From Catenuloplanes niger (GTDB lineage: Bacteria; Actinomycetota; Actinomycetes; Mycobacteriales; Micromonosporaceae): 64,000 nt of DNA. Each line of letters opens with the position of its first letter. The first letter of the stretch is position 1. Location: NCBI RefSeq assembly GCF_031458255.1, contig NZ_JAVDYC010000001.1, positions 3,853,001-3,917,000 on the forward strand. Reading direction: 5' to 3'. Made by a program: the position numbers and the translations under genes. The notes below the pieces were generated by a model. It searched no databases and was not told the origin of the DNA. It saw nothing but the letters and a program-made list of their open reading frames with translations. This document shows, one piece after another, positions 16,533-27,947 of this stretch.

Positions 16533-18059
16533 TCACTTCGCCGCCTCGGTGATCGCCGTGGGTGCGGGGTCCGTCGCGCCGACGTCCTGCATGGTGGCCT
16601 GCACGGCCGGGTTGATGACGTCGGTGATCGGCTTCGGGTAGAAGCCGAACACGATGATCATCGCGATCAGCGGCGCGACCACGACCTTCTCGCGCAGCGT
16701 GATGTCCCGGCGCATGCCCTCGACCTCGGCCAGCGCCGGGTTCGGGGTGCCCTGCACGGTGCGCTGGACCATCCAGAGCACGTACGCGGCCGCGAGCACG
16801 ATGCCGAGCGTCGCGATGATCGCGATCGGCTTGTTCACCGTGAACGTGCCGACCAGCACCAGGAACTCGGAGACGAACGGCGCGGTCCCGGGCATCGCCA
16901 GCGACGCCAGGCCGGCGAAGAACAGCACACCGGCCAGGATCGGGACGTACTTGCCGGCGCCGCCGAAGTCGGTGATCAACGCGGAGCCGCGACGGGCCAC
17001 CAGCATGCCGACGACCAGGAAGAGCAGGCCGGTGGCGAGGCCGTGGTTGACCATGTAGAGCACCGCGCCGGTACCGGCCTGGGTGGTGAACGCGAAGATG
17101 CCGACGCCGATGAAGCCGAAGTGCGCGATCGACGTGTACGACACGAGCCGCTTGAGGTCGTTCTGCCCGACCGCGAGCAGCGCCGCGTAGATGATGCCGA
17201 TCACGCCGAGCACCAGCGCGAGCGGCGCGAAGTACCGGGACGCGTCCGGGAAGAGCGGCAGGCAGTACCGCAGGATGCCGAACGTGCCGACCTTGTCGAG
17301 TATCCCGACGAGCAGCGCGCCCGCGCCGGCCGGCGCCACCCCGCCGGCGTCCGGCAGCCAGGTGTGGAACGGGAAGAACGGCGCCTTGATCGCGAACGCG
17401 AGGAAGAAGCCGAGGAACAGCCACCGCTCGGTCCCGGTCGACATGTCGATCTGGGTCAGCGCCGCCCAGTCGAACGTCTTGCCGCCGGCCACCCACAGCC
17501 CGACCACGGCCGCCAGCATGAACAGGCCGCCGACCAGCGAGTAGAGGAAGAACTTGACCGCCGCGTACTGCCGCTTGGCACCGCCGTAGGAGCCGATGAG
17601 GAAGTACATCGGCACCAGCATGACCTCGAAGAACACGTAGAAGAGGAAGACGTCGGCGGCCGCGAAGACGCCGATCATCGTCGACTCCAGGGCCAGCAGC
17701 AGCGCGAAGTAGACCGGCACCGACCGTCCACTGGCGTCCGCCTCGTGCCAGGCCGCCAGGATGACGATCGGCACCAGCACCGCGATCAGCATCAGCATGA
17801 CCAGCGCGATGCCGTCCACCGCGAACGTGAAGTTCGCGCCCCAGCCGGGGATCCACGGGTACGACTCGCGCAGCTGGAGCCGTTCGCCGCCGGCCTCGAA
17901 CGCGACCCAGAGCGCCACGGTCAGCGCCAGGATGCCGAGCGACCAGGCGAGCGTGAGCCACTTCGCCAGCTCGGGCCGGCTGCGTGGCAGGAACGCCACG
18001 ACCAGCGCGCCGACCAGCGGCGCCACGGTCAGCACCGACAGGTAGGGAAAGGAGCTCAC
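16533..18059 (-). CDS. nuoM: NADH-quinone oxidoreductase subunit M
   Basis: A 508-residue antiporter-like subunit of NDH-1. Visible landmarks are FFEVMLVPMYFLIG (the conserved Glu of the pump channel), KFFLYSLVGGLFML, FAIKAPFFPFHTWLPDA and GQNDLKRLVSYTSIAHFGF. The GTG start at 18059 overlaps the nuoL stop as GTGA, so the two are translationally coupled. It sits in the membrane arm between NuoL and NuoN. Confidence 0.97.
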   Translation of the reverse strand: MSSFPYLSVLTVAPLVGALVVAFLPRSRPELAKWLTLAWSLGILALTVALWVAFEAGGERLQLRESYPWIPGWGANFTFAVDGIALVMLMLIAVLVPIVILAAWHEADASGRSVPVYFALLLALESTMIGVFAAADVFLFYVFFEVMLVPMYFLIGSYGGAKRQYAAVKFFLYSLVGGLFMLAAVVGLWVAGGKTFDWAALTQIDMSTGTERWLFLGFFLAFAIKAPFFPFHTWLPDAGGVAPAGAGALLVGILDKVGTFGILRYCLPLFPDASRYFAPLALVLGVIGIIYAALLAVGQNDLKRLVSYTSIAHFGFIGVGIFAFTTQAGTGAVLYMVNHGLATGLLFLVVGMLVARRGSALITDFGGAGKYVPILAGVLFFAGLASLAMPGTAPFVSEFLVLVGTFTVNKPIAIIATLGIVLAAAYVLWMVQRTVQGTPNPALAEVEGMRRDITLREKVVVAPLIAMIIVFGFYPKPITDVINPAVQATMQDVGATDPAPTAITEAAK

Positions 18060-19975
18060 ACCAACCACCCCAACTGCAGCGCGACGAACGCCGCCGTGAC
18101 CACCAGCGCGCCGGTGAGGATCGACATGGCATAGGAGCGGACGAAGCCGGTCTGCATCCGCCGCAGCCGGCCGGACCCGCCGCCCACCGCGGCCGCGAGC
18201 CCGTTGACCACACCGTCGACGCCCCGGTTGTCGAGGAACACCAGCGCGCGGGTCAGGTAGAGGCCGGGACGCTCGAACACCCACTCGTTGAACGTGTCCG
18301 CGTAGAGGTTCCGGCGGGCCGCGGTGACCAGCACGCCCGCGGGCTGCTCCTGCTCCTGCGTGCCGTTGCGGAACAGCAGCCAGGCCAGACCCGCGCCGAG
18401 CACGGTGACGCCGAGCGACAGGATCGTGATGACCGTGTGCGACAGGACCGCGTGGTGCTCGCCCTCGTGCGTGCCGAGCGTCGGCGTGAGCCAGTCCGGC
18501 ACGCTCGTGGAGAGCAGGAAACCGGACGCGACCGACCCGACCGCCAGCAGGATCAGCGGGACCGTCATCAACGTGGGCGACTCGTGCGGGTGCACATCGG
18601 CCGTCCAGCGCTTCGGGCCGTGGAAGGTGAGCACGAACAGCCGCGTCATGTAGAACGCGGTCAGTCCGGCGCCGAGCAGCGCGGCGCCGCCGAACAGCCA
18701 GGCCGTCCAGTCCTCCCGCTCGAACGCGGCCGCGATGATCGGTTCCTTGGAGAAGAAGCCGGAGAACGGGAACATGCCGATGATCGCCAGCCAGCCGAGG
18801 CCGAACGTGGCCCAGGTGATCCGCATGTGCTTCGCCAGCCCGCCGAACCGCCGGATGTCGGTCTGGTCGTTCATCCCGTGCATCACCGAGCCGGCACCGA
18901 GGAACAGGCCGGCCTTGAAGAAGCCGTGCGCCAGCAGGTGCACGATGGCCAGCGCGTACGCCCCGCCGCCGAGCCCGACGCCGAGGAACATGTAGCCGAT
19001 CTGCGAGACCGTCGACCAGGCCAGCACGCGCTTGATGTCGTCCTTGGCGCAGCCGATGATGCAGCCGATCACCAGCGTCAGCGCGCCGATCGCGACGACC
19101 GTGGTCTGCAGCGTCGTGTTCGCGGAGAAGACCGGGTTGGAGCGGGCGATCAGGTAGACGCCCGCGGTGACCATGGTGGCCGCGTGGATGAGCGCGGAGA
19201 CCGGGGTCGGGCCCTCCATCGCGTCCGGGAGCCAGGCCTGGAGCGGGAACTGGCCGGACTTGCCGGTCGCACCGAGCAGCAGCAGGAGGCCGATGGCGAG
19301 CACCATGCCCGCGCTGAGCGCCGAGACGCCGTTGAAGACCTCGTCGTACTGCGTGGTGCCGAGCGCCGCGAACATCAGGAAGATGGCGATGGCGAAGCCG
19401 GCGTCGCCGACCCGGTTCATCAGGAACGCCTTCTTGCCCGCGGTCGCGGCGGCCGGCTTGGTGTACCAGAACGAGATCAGCAGGTACGACGCGAGACCGA
19501 CGCCCTCCCAGCCGACGTAGAGCATCACGTAGTTGTTGCCGAGCACCAGCAGCAGCATGGCCGCGACGAAGAGGTTGAAGTAGCCGAAGAACCGGCGACG
19601 CCCCTCGTCGTGGCGCATGTACTCCACCGCGTACAGGTGGATCAGCGAGCCGACGCCCGTGATCAGCAGCACGAACACCGCGGAGAGCGGGTCGTAGAGC
19701 AGACCGAAGTCGACCTGCAGCGCGAAGACGTCGATGAACTGCCACAGCGACAGTTCGACGGATTTGTTCTCCAGCCCGCGCAGCTGCGCGAAGAGGACGA
19801 GCCCGAGGACGAACGACGCCGCCGGGGCCAGCACGCCGAGCCAGTGGCCCCAGCGGTCGGCGCGGCGGCCGAGCAGCAGGAGCACCGCGGCGCTGGCCAG
19901 CGGGATCGCCACCAGCAGCCACATCTGCCCCAGCAGCCCCGTGGCCTGGGCGTACTCCACCGTGTGTTGTTCCAC
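18056..19975 (-). CDS. nuoL: NADH-quinone oxidoreductase subunit L
   Basis: A 639-residue distal antiporter-like subunit of NDH-1. It has the NuoL segments YVGWEGVGLASYLLISFWYTKP, KAFLMNRVGDAGF, GATGKSGQFPLQAWLPDAM and AATMVTAGVYLIAR, and the C-terminal part contains the lateral-helix region. It starts with GTG at 19975, ten bases after the nuoK stop, and overlaps nuoM by four bases. Length is typical for the family. Confidence 0.97.
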   Translation of the reverse strand: MEQHTVEYAQATGLLGQMWLLVAIPLASAAVLLLLGRRADRWGHWLGVLAPAASFVLGLVLFAQLRGLENKSVELSLWQFIDVFALQVDFGLLYDPLSAVFVLLITGVGSLIHLYAVEYMRHDEGRRRFFGYFNLFVAAMLLLVLGNNYVMLYVGWEGVGLASYLLISFWYTKPAAATAGKKAFLMNRVGDAGFAIAIFLMFAALGTTQYDEVFNGVSALSAGMVLAIGLLLLLGATGKSGQFPLQAWLPDAMEGPTPVSALIHAATMVTAGVYLIARSNPVFSANTTLQTTVVAIGALTLVIGCIIGCAKDDIKRVLAWSTVSQIGYMFLGVGLGGGAYALAIVHLLAHGFFKAGLFLGAGSVMHGMNDQTDIRRFGGLAKHMRITWATFGLGWLAIIGMFPFSGFFSKEPIIAAAFEREDWTAWLFGGAALLGAGLTAFYMTRLFVLTFHGPKRWTADVHPHESPTLMTVPLILLAVGSVASGFLLSTSVPDWLTPTLGTHEGEHHAVLSHTVITILSLGVTVLGAGLAWLLFRNGTQEQEQPAGVLVTAARRNLYADTFNEWVFERPGLYLTRALVFLDNRGVDGVVNGLAAAVGGGSGRLRRMQTGFVRSYAMSILTGALVVTAAFVALQLGWLV

Positions 19976-19985
19976 AGTCGGCCCC

Positions 19986-20285
19986 TTAGTACTTCAGGAG
20001 GTTGGCGTCGTCGACGCTCGCGGAACGCCGGGTCCGGAAGATCGACATGATGATCGCCAGGCCGACCACCACCTCGGCGGCCGCGACGACCATGACGAAG
20101 AACGCCATGATCTGGCCGTCGAGGTTTCCGTTGATCCGGCTGAAGGTGACCAGCGCGAGATTCGCGGCGTTGAGCATCAACTCGATGCACATGAACAGCA
20201 CAATCGCGTTGCGGCGGATCAGCACGCCGGACGCGCCGATCGTGAACAGGATCGCGGACAGCACGATGTAGGCGGAGGGTGACAT
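19986..20285 (-). CDS. nuoK: NADH-quinone oxidoreductase subunit K
   Basis: A 99-residue three-helix subunit. The conserved Glu residues lie in helix 2 ([15 protein letters not shown]) and helix 3 ([13 protein letters not shown]), both needed in known complexes for proton coupling. Its ATG immediately follows the nuoJ stop with no spacer, indicating coupled translation. Confidence 0.97.
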   Translation of the reverse strand: MSPSAYIVLSAILFTIGASGVLIRRNAIVLFMCIELMLNAANLALVTFSRINGNLDGQIMAFFVMVVAAAEVVVGLAIIMSIFRTRRSASVDDANLLKY

Positions 20286-21032
20286 CTACTTCTCCGTCCC
20301 CTTGGGCGCCGACTCCTGGGAGGTCAGCTCGCGGACCGGGAGGATCTTCGAGATGCTGCGCTCGGCGAACGTGCCGTCCGGCAGCCGGGCCGGCGTGGCG
20401 ACCGAGTCCGAGGTGGCGAAGATGCCGGGGCCGGCCTTCGGCCCGGGGTAGCTGCCCGGCGCGAACCGGGCCTTCATCCGCTCCACCTGCGACGGCTTCT
20501 CGCCCTTGGCCCGCTCGACGTGCGCCAGGATCATCGCGCCGACCGCGGCGCTGATCAGGAGCCCGGAGGTGACCTCGAACGCGAAGACGTACCTGGTGAA
20601 CAGCAGGCTCGCGATGCCCTGCAGGTTGCCGCCCTCGTTCGCCGCGGCCAGGCCGACCGCGCCGGTGCCGGCCAGCGCGCGGGACAGGCCGGCGCCGACC
20701 AGGCCGGCGAAGCCCAGACCGAGCACGATCGCGGCGACCCGCTGGCCGCGCAACGTCTCGATCAGCGAGTCCGACGCGTCCCGGCCGACCAGCATCAGCA
20801 CGAACAGGAACAGCATCATGATCGCGCCGGTGTAGACGATGATCTGGGCCATGCCGATGAACGGGCCGGCCTGGGCGACGTAGAAGACGCCGAGGCACAG
20901 CATGGTGACGACCAGCCAGAGCGCGGAGTGCACCGCGTTGCGGGCCAGCACCATGCCGAGCGCGCCGATCACCGCGAGTGGCGCCAGGATCCAGAACAGC
21001 GCGGTCTCCCCGCCGGAGAGCTCGGTGATCAT
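20286..21032 (-). CDS. nuoJ: NADH-quinone oxidoreductase subunit J
   Basis: A 248-residue membrane subunit with five helices, including the conserved pi-bulge helix region AQIIVYTGAIMMLFLFVLML. The C-terminal 80 residues after the last helix are hydrophilic, with a segment rich in Pro/Gly/Ser (about 190-245); this is longer than the E. coli type and common in actinobacteria. A 70-bp gap separates it from nuoI. Confidence 0.96.
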   Translation of the reverse strand: MITELSGGETALFWILAPLAVIGALGMVLARNAVHSALWLVVTMLCLGVFYVAQAGPFIGMAQIIVYTGAIMMLFLFVLMLVGRDASDSLIETLRGQRVAAIVLGLGFAGLVGAGLSRALAGTGAVGLAAANEGGNLQGIASLLFTRYVFAFEVTSGLLISAAVGAMILAHVERAKGEKPSQVERMKARFAPGSYPGPKAGPGIFATSDSVATPARLPDGTFAERSISKILPVRELTSQESAPKGTEK

Positions 21033-21102
21033 GCCGGACTCCTCTCACCGCTGCGGTGTCCGTGTGGTCGGCGCTGAGCCGATGATTCGTTCGCAAGCTC
21101 GC

Positions 21103-21681
21103 TCATGCCGCACTCCCCGCCGCGTCCGCGGTGCCCGCGTCGGACCAGGGGGCACGCTCGGCCCCGGCGGAGGTGCCCGGGTTCTCCAGCGCGCCGACGT
21201 AGTAGTCCTTCTCGGTGTCGCCGAGGAACATCGCGTGCGGCGGCTTGCTCATCCCCTCCAGCAGCGGCGCGAGCAGCTGCTCCTTGGTGAAGATGAGGTC
21301 CTGCCGGTTGTCGCGGGCCAGCTCGTACTCGTTCGACATGGTCAGTGAACGGGTCGGGCAGGCCTCGATGCAGAGCCCGCAGAAGATGCAGCGCGCGTAG
21401 TTGATCTGGTAGTTCTTCGCGTACCGCTCACCGGGCGAGTAGCGCTCGTCCTCGGTGTTGTCCCCACCCTCGACGAAGATCGCATCGGCCGGGCAGGCCC
21501 AGGCGCACAGCTCGCAGCCGATGCACTTCTCCAGGCCGTCCGGGTGCCGGTTGAGGATGTGCCGGCCGTGGTAGCGCGGCGCGGAGACCGGCGGCTTGAA
21601 CGGGTAGTCGGTGGTGATGACCTTCCGGAACATGTGCGAGAAGGTCACGCCGAAGCCCTTGAAGGGGTCCATCACGCCCAC
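21103..21681 (-). CDS. nuoI: NADH-quinone oxidoreductase subunit I (two [4Fe-4S])
   Basis: A 192-residue ferredoxin-like subunit. Cluster motifs are [12 protein letters not shown] (Cys53, 56, 59, 63) and [12 protein letters not shown] (Cys98, 101, 104, 108), binding N6a and N6b. The start is a choice among GTG 21681, GTG 21675 and ATG 21672; GTG 21681 is taken because GAGG lies about 6 bases upstream. It begins one base after the nuoH stop. The C-terminal 40 residues after the family core are Ala/Gly/Ser-rich. Confidence 0.96.
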   Translation of the reverse strand: MGVMDPFKGFGVTFSHMFRKVITTDYPFKPPVSAPRYHGRHILNRHPDGLEKCIGCELCAWACPADAIFVEGGDNTEDERYSPGERYAKNYQINYARCIFCGLCIEACPTRSLTMSNEYELARDNRQDLIFTKEQLLAPLLEGMSKPPHAMFLGDTEKDYYVGALENPGTSAGAERAPWSDAGTADAAGSAA

Positions 21682-21682
21682 G

Positions 21683-23032
21683 TCACACCTCACTCTTCTC
21701 AGCGGAGTTGTCTTCGGAGGACGAGACGTCCGCCGGCTGGCGCTGCGCGACCTGGCGGACCGCGCGCGGGCTCGGCGGCACCTGCAGGTCGAGCGGCGGC
21801 AGCGGGAAGCTGCCCTGGGGCCGGGCCGCGACCTGGTCGGCCAGGCTCGGCGCGGCGGCCTTCTTTCCGGACGGCCAGAGCACCGCGACCAGCACCACCA
21901 CGAGGACGGCACCGCCGATCAGCGTCCAGCGGGTCTGCGAGCCCAGGTCCGAGGTCTGCAGCACGCGCACGGTGGCGAGCAGCAGGATCCACACCAGGTT
22001 GACCGGGATCAGGACCTTCCACCCGAACCGCATGAACTGGTCGTAGCGCATCCGGGGCAGCGTGGCCCGCAGCCAGATGAAGACGAACAGGCAGAGCAGC
22101 ACCTTCGCCAGGAACCAGATCAGCGGCCACCAGCCGGTGTTCGCGCCGGACCAGAGCGTGATCGGCCAGGTCGCCCGCCAGCCGCCCAGGAAGAGCGTGG
22201 TGCAGAGCGCCGAGACGGTGATCATGTTGATGTACTCGGCCAGGAAGAACAGCGCGAACTTGAACGACGAGTACTCCGTGTGGAAGCCGCCGACCAGCTC
22301 GGACTCCGCCTCGGGCAGGTCGAACGGCGCCCGGTTCGTCTCACCGACCGCGGAGATCGCGTAGATGACGAAGCTCGGGGCCAGCAGGATCGCGTACCAG
22401 CCGGGCGCGGTGAACTCCAGCCCGAACAGCGCGACCTCGCGGCCGTTCGCCTGCGCCGCCACGATCTGCGACGTCGACATCGAGCCGGCCATCATGAAGA
22501 CCGCCACGATCGACAGACCCATCGCAACCTCGTACGAGATCATCTGGGCGCTCGACCGCAGGCCGCCGAGCAGCGGGTACGTCGACCCGGACGCCCAGCC
22601 GGCCAGCACCACGCCGTAGATGCCGATCGACGCGCAGGCCAGCACGACCAGCACGGAGACCGGTACGTCGGTGACCTGCAACGCGGTCTGCTGCCCGAAG
22701 ATCGAGACCACCGGGCCGAACGGGATGACCGAGAACGCGGTGAACGCGCAGGTCGCGGAGATGACCGGGGCGATGAAGTAGATCACCTTGTCCGCGGTAC
22801 GCGGGATGATCTCCTCCTTGAACGGCAGCTTCAGGCCGTCCGTGAGGCTCTGCAGCCAGCCCTTCGGCCCGACCTGGTTCGGTCCGGGCCGGACCGCCAT
22901 CCGGGCCACGACCTTGCGCTCGTAGTTGATGGTGAACAGCGTCAGCAGCAGGAGCAGGACGAAGACGCCGAGCACCTTGATCAGCGCGATCCACCAGACG
23001 TCGTTCTCGAAGGTCTGGAGCGTGGGATCCAT
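21683..23032 (-). CDS. nuoH: NADH-quinone oxidoreductase subunit H
   Basis: A 449-residue membrane subunit forming part of the quinone site. Conserved segments: [44 protein letters not shown] and [18 protein letters not shown]. The last 60 residues after the final helix are Pro/Gln/Ser-rich and hydrophilic, an extension over the short E. coli protein. Its ATG overlaps the nuoG stop by one base (TAATG). Confidence 0.97.
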   Translation of the reverse strand: MDPTLQTFENDVWWIALIKVLGVFVLLLLLTLFTINYERKVVARMAVRPGPNQVGPKGWLQSLTDGLKLPFKEEIIPRTADKVIYFIAPVISATCAFTAFSVIPFGPVVSIFGQQTALQVTDVPVSVLVVLACASIGIYGVVLAGWASGSTYPLLGGLRSSAQMISYEVAMGLSIVAVFMMAGSMSTSQIVAAQANGREVALFGLEFTAPGWYAILLAPSFVIYAISAVGETNRAPFDLPEAESELVGGFHTEYSSFKFALFFLAEYINMITVSALCTTLFLGGWRATWPITLWSGANTGWWPLIWFLAKVLLCLFVFIWLRATLPRMRYDQFMRFGWKVLIPVNLVWILLLATVRVLQTSDLGSQTRWTLIGGAVLVVVLVAVLWPSGKKAAAPSLADQVAARPQGSFPLPPLDLQVPPSPRAVRQVAQRQPADVSSSEDNSAEKSEV

Positions 23033-25515
23033 TACGAGTCACCTCCCGCGGTGCGTTGGGCCAGGAGCGGGCCGGCCCCGTTCGGTGATGCCGCCGCGGA
23101 CAGCCGGACGATCGACCCGGCCGTGCCGAGCGAGCGCCGCACGGTCGAGCCGGGCGAGTTCGTCGGCAGCCAGACGACGCCGTCGGCCATCTCGGTGATC
23201 AGCACGGGCAGCGTGACGGAGCCGCGCTCCGCGCCGACCGTGACCGGCGCGCCGTCGCGCACGCCGAGCGCGGCGGCCGTGCCGCGGGACAGCCGGACCA
23301 CCGGCGGCCGGGCCGTACCGTTGAGGTGCTCGTCGCCGTCGGTCAGCGAGCCCAGGTCGATCAGCTGGTGCCAGGTGGCGAGCACGGCCTCGTGCTCACC
23401 CGGCTGGGCCGGAGCGACCGGGGCCACCGCCGGGGCCATCGGGCGCCGCGCCCGGGTGACCGGCAGACTGCCCAGCTCACGGCGGACCTCGTTGACGTCA
23501 CCGGTGTTCAGCGCGGTGCCGAGCTGGGCGGCGAGCGCGTCGAGCACCCGCGCGTCGGTCATCGCGGTGGTGCGCAGCACGGCCTCGAACGTGCGCAGCC
23601 GCCCCTCCCAGTCCACGAACGACCCGGCCTTCTCCACCACGGGCGCGATCGGGAAGATCACGTCCGCGCGCCGGGTGACCGCGGTCGCCCGCAGCTCCAG
23701 GCTGATCAGGAACGGCACCGCGTCCAGCGCGGCCTCGGCCTGTCGCGGGTCGGCCAGGTCGGCCGGGTCGACACCGGCCACGACCAGCGCGCCGATCCGG
23801 CCGGTGGCGGCCGCCGCGATGATGTCGTCGGTGCTCCGGCCGGGGATCGACGGGATCACGCCGGGCTCGACGTCCCAGGCCGCGGAGAGTTCCGCGCGCG
23901 CGGCCGCCTCGGTGACCAGCCGGCCGCCGGGCAGCAGGTGCGGCAGGCACCCGGCGTCGATCGCGCCCCGGTCCCCGGCCCGTCGCGGAACCCAGGCCAG
24001 CTTCGCACCGGTACGGTCGGCGAGCGCGGCCGCCGCGGAGAGCGCACCCGGCACGCCGGCCAGCCGCTCGCCGACGAACAGGATCGCGCCCGGCTGGGAC
24101 AGCGCGGACGCGACCGACGCGTCCTCGCCGAGCAGCCGCGCCTCGTCGCCCGGCACGGTGCCGACCAGCACCGCGCCCAGCTTCTCGAAGCCGCGGGACA
24201 GGAACGGCGCGAGCGCCAGCACCGGCAGCCGGCGCTTGGTGAACGCCTTGCGGACCCGCAGGAAGAGGATCGGGCACTCCTCCTCCGGCTCCAGCCCGGC
24301 GAAGACCACGGCGGGCGCGGTGTCCACGTCGCTGTACTGCACGTCGGTCCGGCCGACCACGGACGAGGCCAGGAAGTCGGTCTCCTCGGGGGAGACCGGC
24401 CGGGCCCGGAAGTCGATGTCGTTCGTCCGCAGCGCGACCCGGGCGAACTTCGCGTACGCGTACGCGTCCTCGACCGTGAGCCGGCCACCGGTCAGCACGC
24501 CGATGCCCCGCTCGGCGTCCCGGGCCGCGCGCAGCCCGTCGGCCGCGACCGCGAACGCCTCGCTCCACGATGCCTCGCGCAGCTCGCCGTTCTCCCGGAT
24601 CAGCGGGTTGGTGAGCCGGTCGGACGCGGTCGCGTACCGGAAGCCCCACCGGCCCTTGTCGCAGTTCCACTCCTCGTTGACCGCCGGGTCGTCGCCGGCC
24701 AGCCGCCGCATCACCTTGCCGCGCCGCCAGTCCGTGCGCATCGCGCAGCCGGCCGAGCAGTGCTCGCACACGCTCGGCGTGCTGACCAGGTCGAACGGCC
24801 GGGCCCGGAAGCGGTACTGCGCACCGGTGAGCGCGCCGACCGGGCAGATCTGCACGGTGTTGCCGGAGAAGTACGAGTTGAACAGCACGTCGCCCTCGGA
24901 CGTGACGTCACCGGTCCCGGTGCCGCCGAAGAAGTCGTCCCGGTACGTGTTGATCTGCTCCCCGGACGACCGGTCCATCAGATCGATGAACTTGTCGCCG
25001 GCGATCTCCTCGGAGAACCGCGTGCACCGCTGGCAGAGCACGCAGCGCTCGCGGTCCAGCAGCACCTGGCTGGAGATGTTGATCGGCTTCTGGTACTCGC
25101 GCTTCTGCTCGACGAAGCGCGAGTCGGACCGGCCGGTCGACATCGCCTGGTTCTGCAGCGGGCACTCGCCGCCCTTGTCGCACATCGGGCAGTCGAGCGG
25201 GTGGTTGATCAGCAGCAGCTCCATCACGCCACCCTGCGCCTTCGCGGCGACCGGCGAGGTGAGCTGCGTCTTCACGACCATGCCGTCCGCGACGGTCTGG
25301 GTGCACGACGCGACCGGCTTGCGCTGCCCCTCCACCTCGACCAGGCACTGGCGGCAGGCGCCGGCCGGGGCGAGCAGCGGGTGGTCGCAGAAGCGCGGGA
25401 TGGCGATCCCGAGCTGCTCCGCGACCCGGATCAGCAGCGCGCCCTTCGGCGCGGTCACCTCGATGCCGTCGATCGTCAGCGTGACGGTGTCGGCCTTCTT
25501 CGCTACATCCGTCAT
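23032..25515 (-). CDS. nuoG: NADH-quinone oxidoreductase subunit G
   Basis: An 827-residue iron-sulfur subunit of the peripheral arm. The N-terminal [2Fe-2S] ligands are Cys43, Cys54, Cys57 and Cys71. The His/Cys cluster motif is [14 protein letters not shown] (His105, Cys109, 112, 118), followed by [10 protein letters not shown] and CPVGAL, then the CEHCSAGC motif of the N7-type cluster. The rest is a molybdopterin-oxidoreductase-like domain without the active-site function in this complex. A 100-bp gap separates it from nuoF upstream. Starts with ATG at 25515. Confidence 0.97.
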   Translation of the reverse strand: MTDVAKKADTVTLTIDGIEVTAPKGALLIRVAEQLGIAIPRFCDHPLLAPAGACRQCLVEVEGQRKPVASCTQTVADGMVVKTQLTSPVAAKAQGGVMELLLINHPLDCPMCDKGGECPLQNQAMSTGRSDSRFVEQKREYQKPINISSQVLLDRERCVLCQRCTRFSEEIAGDKFIDLMDRSSGEQINTYRDDFFGGTGTGDVTSEGDVLFNSYFSGNTVQICPVGALTGAQYRFRARPFDLVSTPSVCEHCSAGCAMRTDWRRGKVMRRLAGDDPAVNEEWNCDKGRWGFRYATASDRLTNPLIRENGELREASWSEAFAVAADGLRAARDAERGIGVLTGGRLTVEDAYAYAKFARVALRTNDIDFRARPVSPEETDFLASSVVGRTDVQYSDVDTAPAVVFAGLEPEEECPILFLRVRKAFTKRRLPVLALAPFLSRGFEKLGAVLVGTVPGDEARLLGEDASVASALSQPGAILFVGERLAGVPGALSAAAALADRTGAKLAWVPRRAGDRGAIDAGCLPHLLPGGRLVTEAAARAELSAAWDVEPGVIPSIPGRSTDDIIAAAATGRIGALVVAGVDPADLADPRQAEAALDAVPFLISLELRATAVTRRADVIFPIAPVVEKAGSFVDWEGRLRTFEAVLRTTAMTDARVLDALAAQLGTALNTGDVNEVRRELGSLPVTRARRPMAPAVAPVAPAQPGEHEAVLATWHQLIDLGSLTDGDEHLNGTARPPVVRLSRGTAAALGVRDGAPVTVGAERGSVTLPVLITEMADGVVWLPTNSPGSTVRRSLGTAGSIVRLSAAASPNGAGPLLAQRTAGGDS

Positions 25516-25615
25516 GACCGTGCCTCCCGGATGGGCGACTGCGGGGCTCCGCTTCGCGGTCCCGTCCCGATACTCAGCTGCGGTGCCGACGGCGCCGCTG
25601 CACTCCTCGCACCCA

Positions 25616-26932
<1,317 letters not shown>

Positions 26933-26957
26933 CGTTCCTCCCGAGAGTCCGAAAAGC

Positions 26958-27947
26958 TCATTGGGCGTCCTTGAGGTTCTGCCGCTGCGGGCCCGGGTCG
27001 TCGCCGGCCGGTTTCGCGTCACCGGCCGCGTCGCCGGTCTGCCCCGGAACCTCGCGGCCGGGGGCGTCGGGAGCCGGCGTCTTCGCGTCCGGGTTGCGGG
27101 ACTCGGCGGCGCGGACCTCGGGATCCTTGACGTCCCCGCCGGAGCTGTCGCTCGGCCTGCGGTGCGTGACCGCGTCCTTGGCGGTCGAGACGGCCGACCT
27201 GACCGCGTCCGCCACCTTCGCCGGAGCGGACTTCGCCGGGGCCGGGGAACCGTCCGCCGCCTTGCGCGGGATCGGGGTGTCCAGGTCGAATCCGGCGACC
27301 GAGATGCCGTGCTGCTGCGCCAGCGTGACACCGCGCAGCGTCGGCGCGCCGGCGACACCCTCGCCCACCGCGCCCTCGCGCGGGTCGGAGAAGCCGGCCA
27401 GTTGCACCGCCATCTCCTTGAGCGTGCAGAGCCGCGGCGCCCGGCTGGGCTTGGGCGGGTTGCCGGCCCGCAGCGCCTCGACCACCTCGACCGCCGAGTC
27501 CGGCGTGACGTTGTCGAAGAAGTCGTAGTTGACGGTCATCACCGGCCCGTAGTCGCAGGCCGCGAGGCACTCCGCGTGCTCCAGCGTGATCGTGCCGTCC
27601 GCCGTGGTCTCGTCGTGCCCGACGCCGAGCGTCTCGGTGAGCGTGTCGTAGACCTCCTGGCCGCCGAGCACGTTGCACATGGTGTTCGTGCAGACGCTGA
27701 CCAGCCAGTCGCCGGTGGGCCGGCGCTTGTACATCGTGTAGAACGTGGCGACCGCGCCGACCTGCGCCTTGTTGATGCCGAGCACCTCGGCGCAGAACGC
27801 CACACCGGCCGGGCTGACGTACCCCTCCTCGCTCTGCACCAGGTGCAGCAGCGGGAGCAGCGCCGACCGCTCGCGCCCCTCGGGGAAGCGGGCCAGGATC
27901 GCCCGCGCCCGCTCGTAGACCGTTTCCGTGAAGACCGTCGTCGTCAT
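26958..27947 (-). CDS. nuoE: NADH-quinone oxidoreductase subunit E with long C-terminal extension
   Basis: A 329-residue [2Fe-2S] thioredoxin-like subunit. Ligands are Cys86, Cys91 (CTNTMC), Cys127 and Cys131 (CLAAC). The core ends near residue 200. The remaining 130 residues are rich in Pro, Ala, Asp, Lys and Gly and look disordered (for example PAPAKSAPAKVADAV and KTPAPDAPGREVPGQ). Typical NuoE proteins are about 160-250 residues, so the tail is an addition. The ATG directly abuts the nuoD stop. Confidence 0.96.
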   Translation of the reverse strand: MTTTVFTETVYERARAILARFPEGRERSALLPLLHLVQSEEGYVSPAGVAFCAEVLGINKAQVGAVATFYTMYKRRPTGDWLVSVCTNTMCNVLGGQEVYDTLTETLGVGHDETTADGTITLEHAECLAACDYGPVMTVNYDFFDNVTPDSAVEVVEALRAGNPPKPSRAPRLCTLKEMAVQLAGFSDPREGAVGEGVAGAPTLRGVTLAQQHGISVAGFDLDTPIPRKAADGSPAPAKSAPAKVADAVRSAVSTAKDAVTHRRPSDSSGGDVKDPEVRAAESRNPDAKTPAPDAPGREVPGQTGDAAGDAKPAGDDPGPQRQNLKDAQ

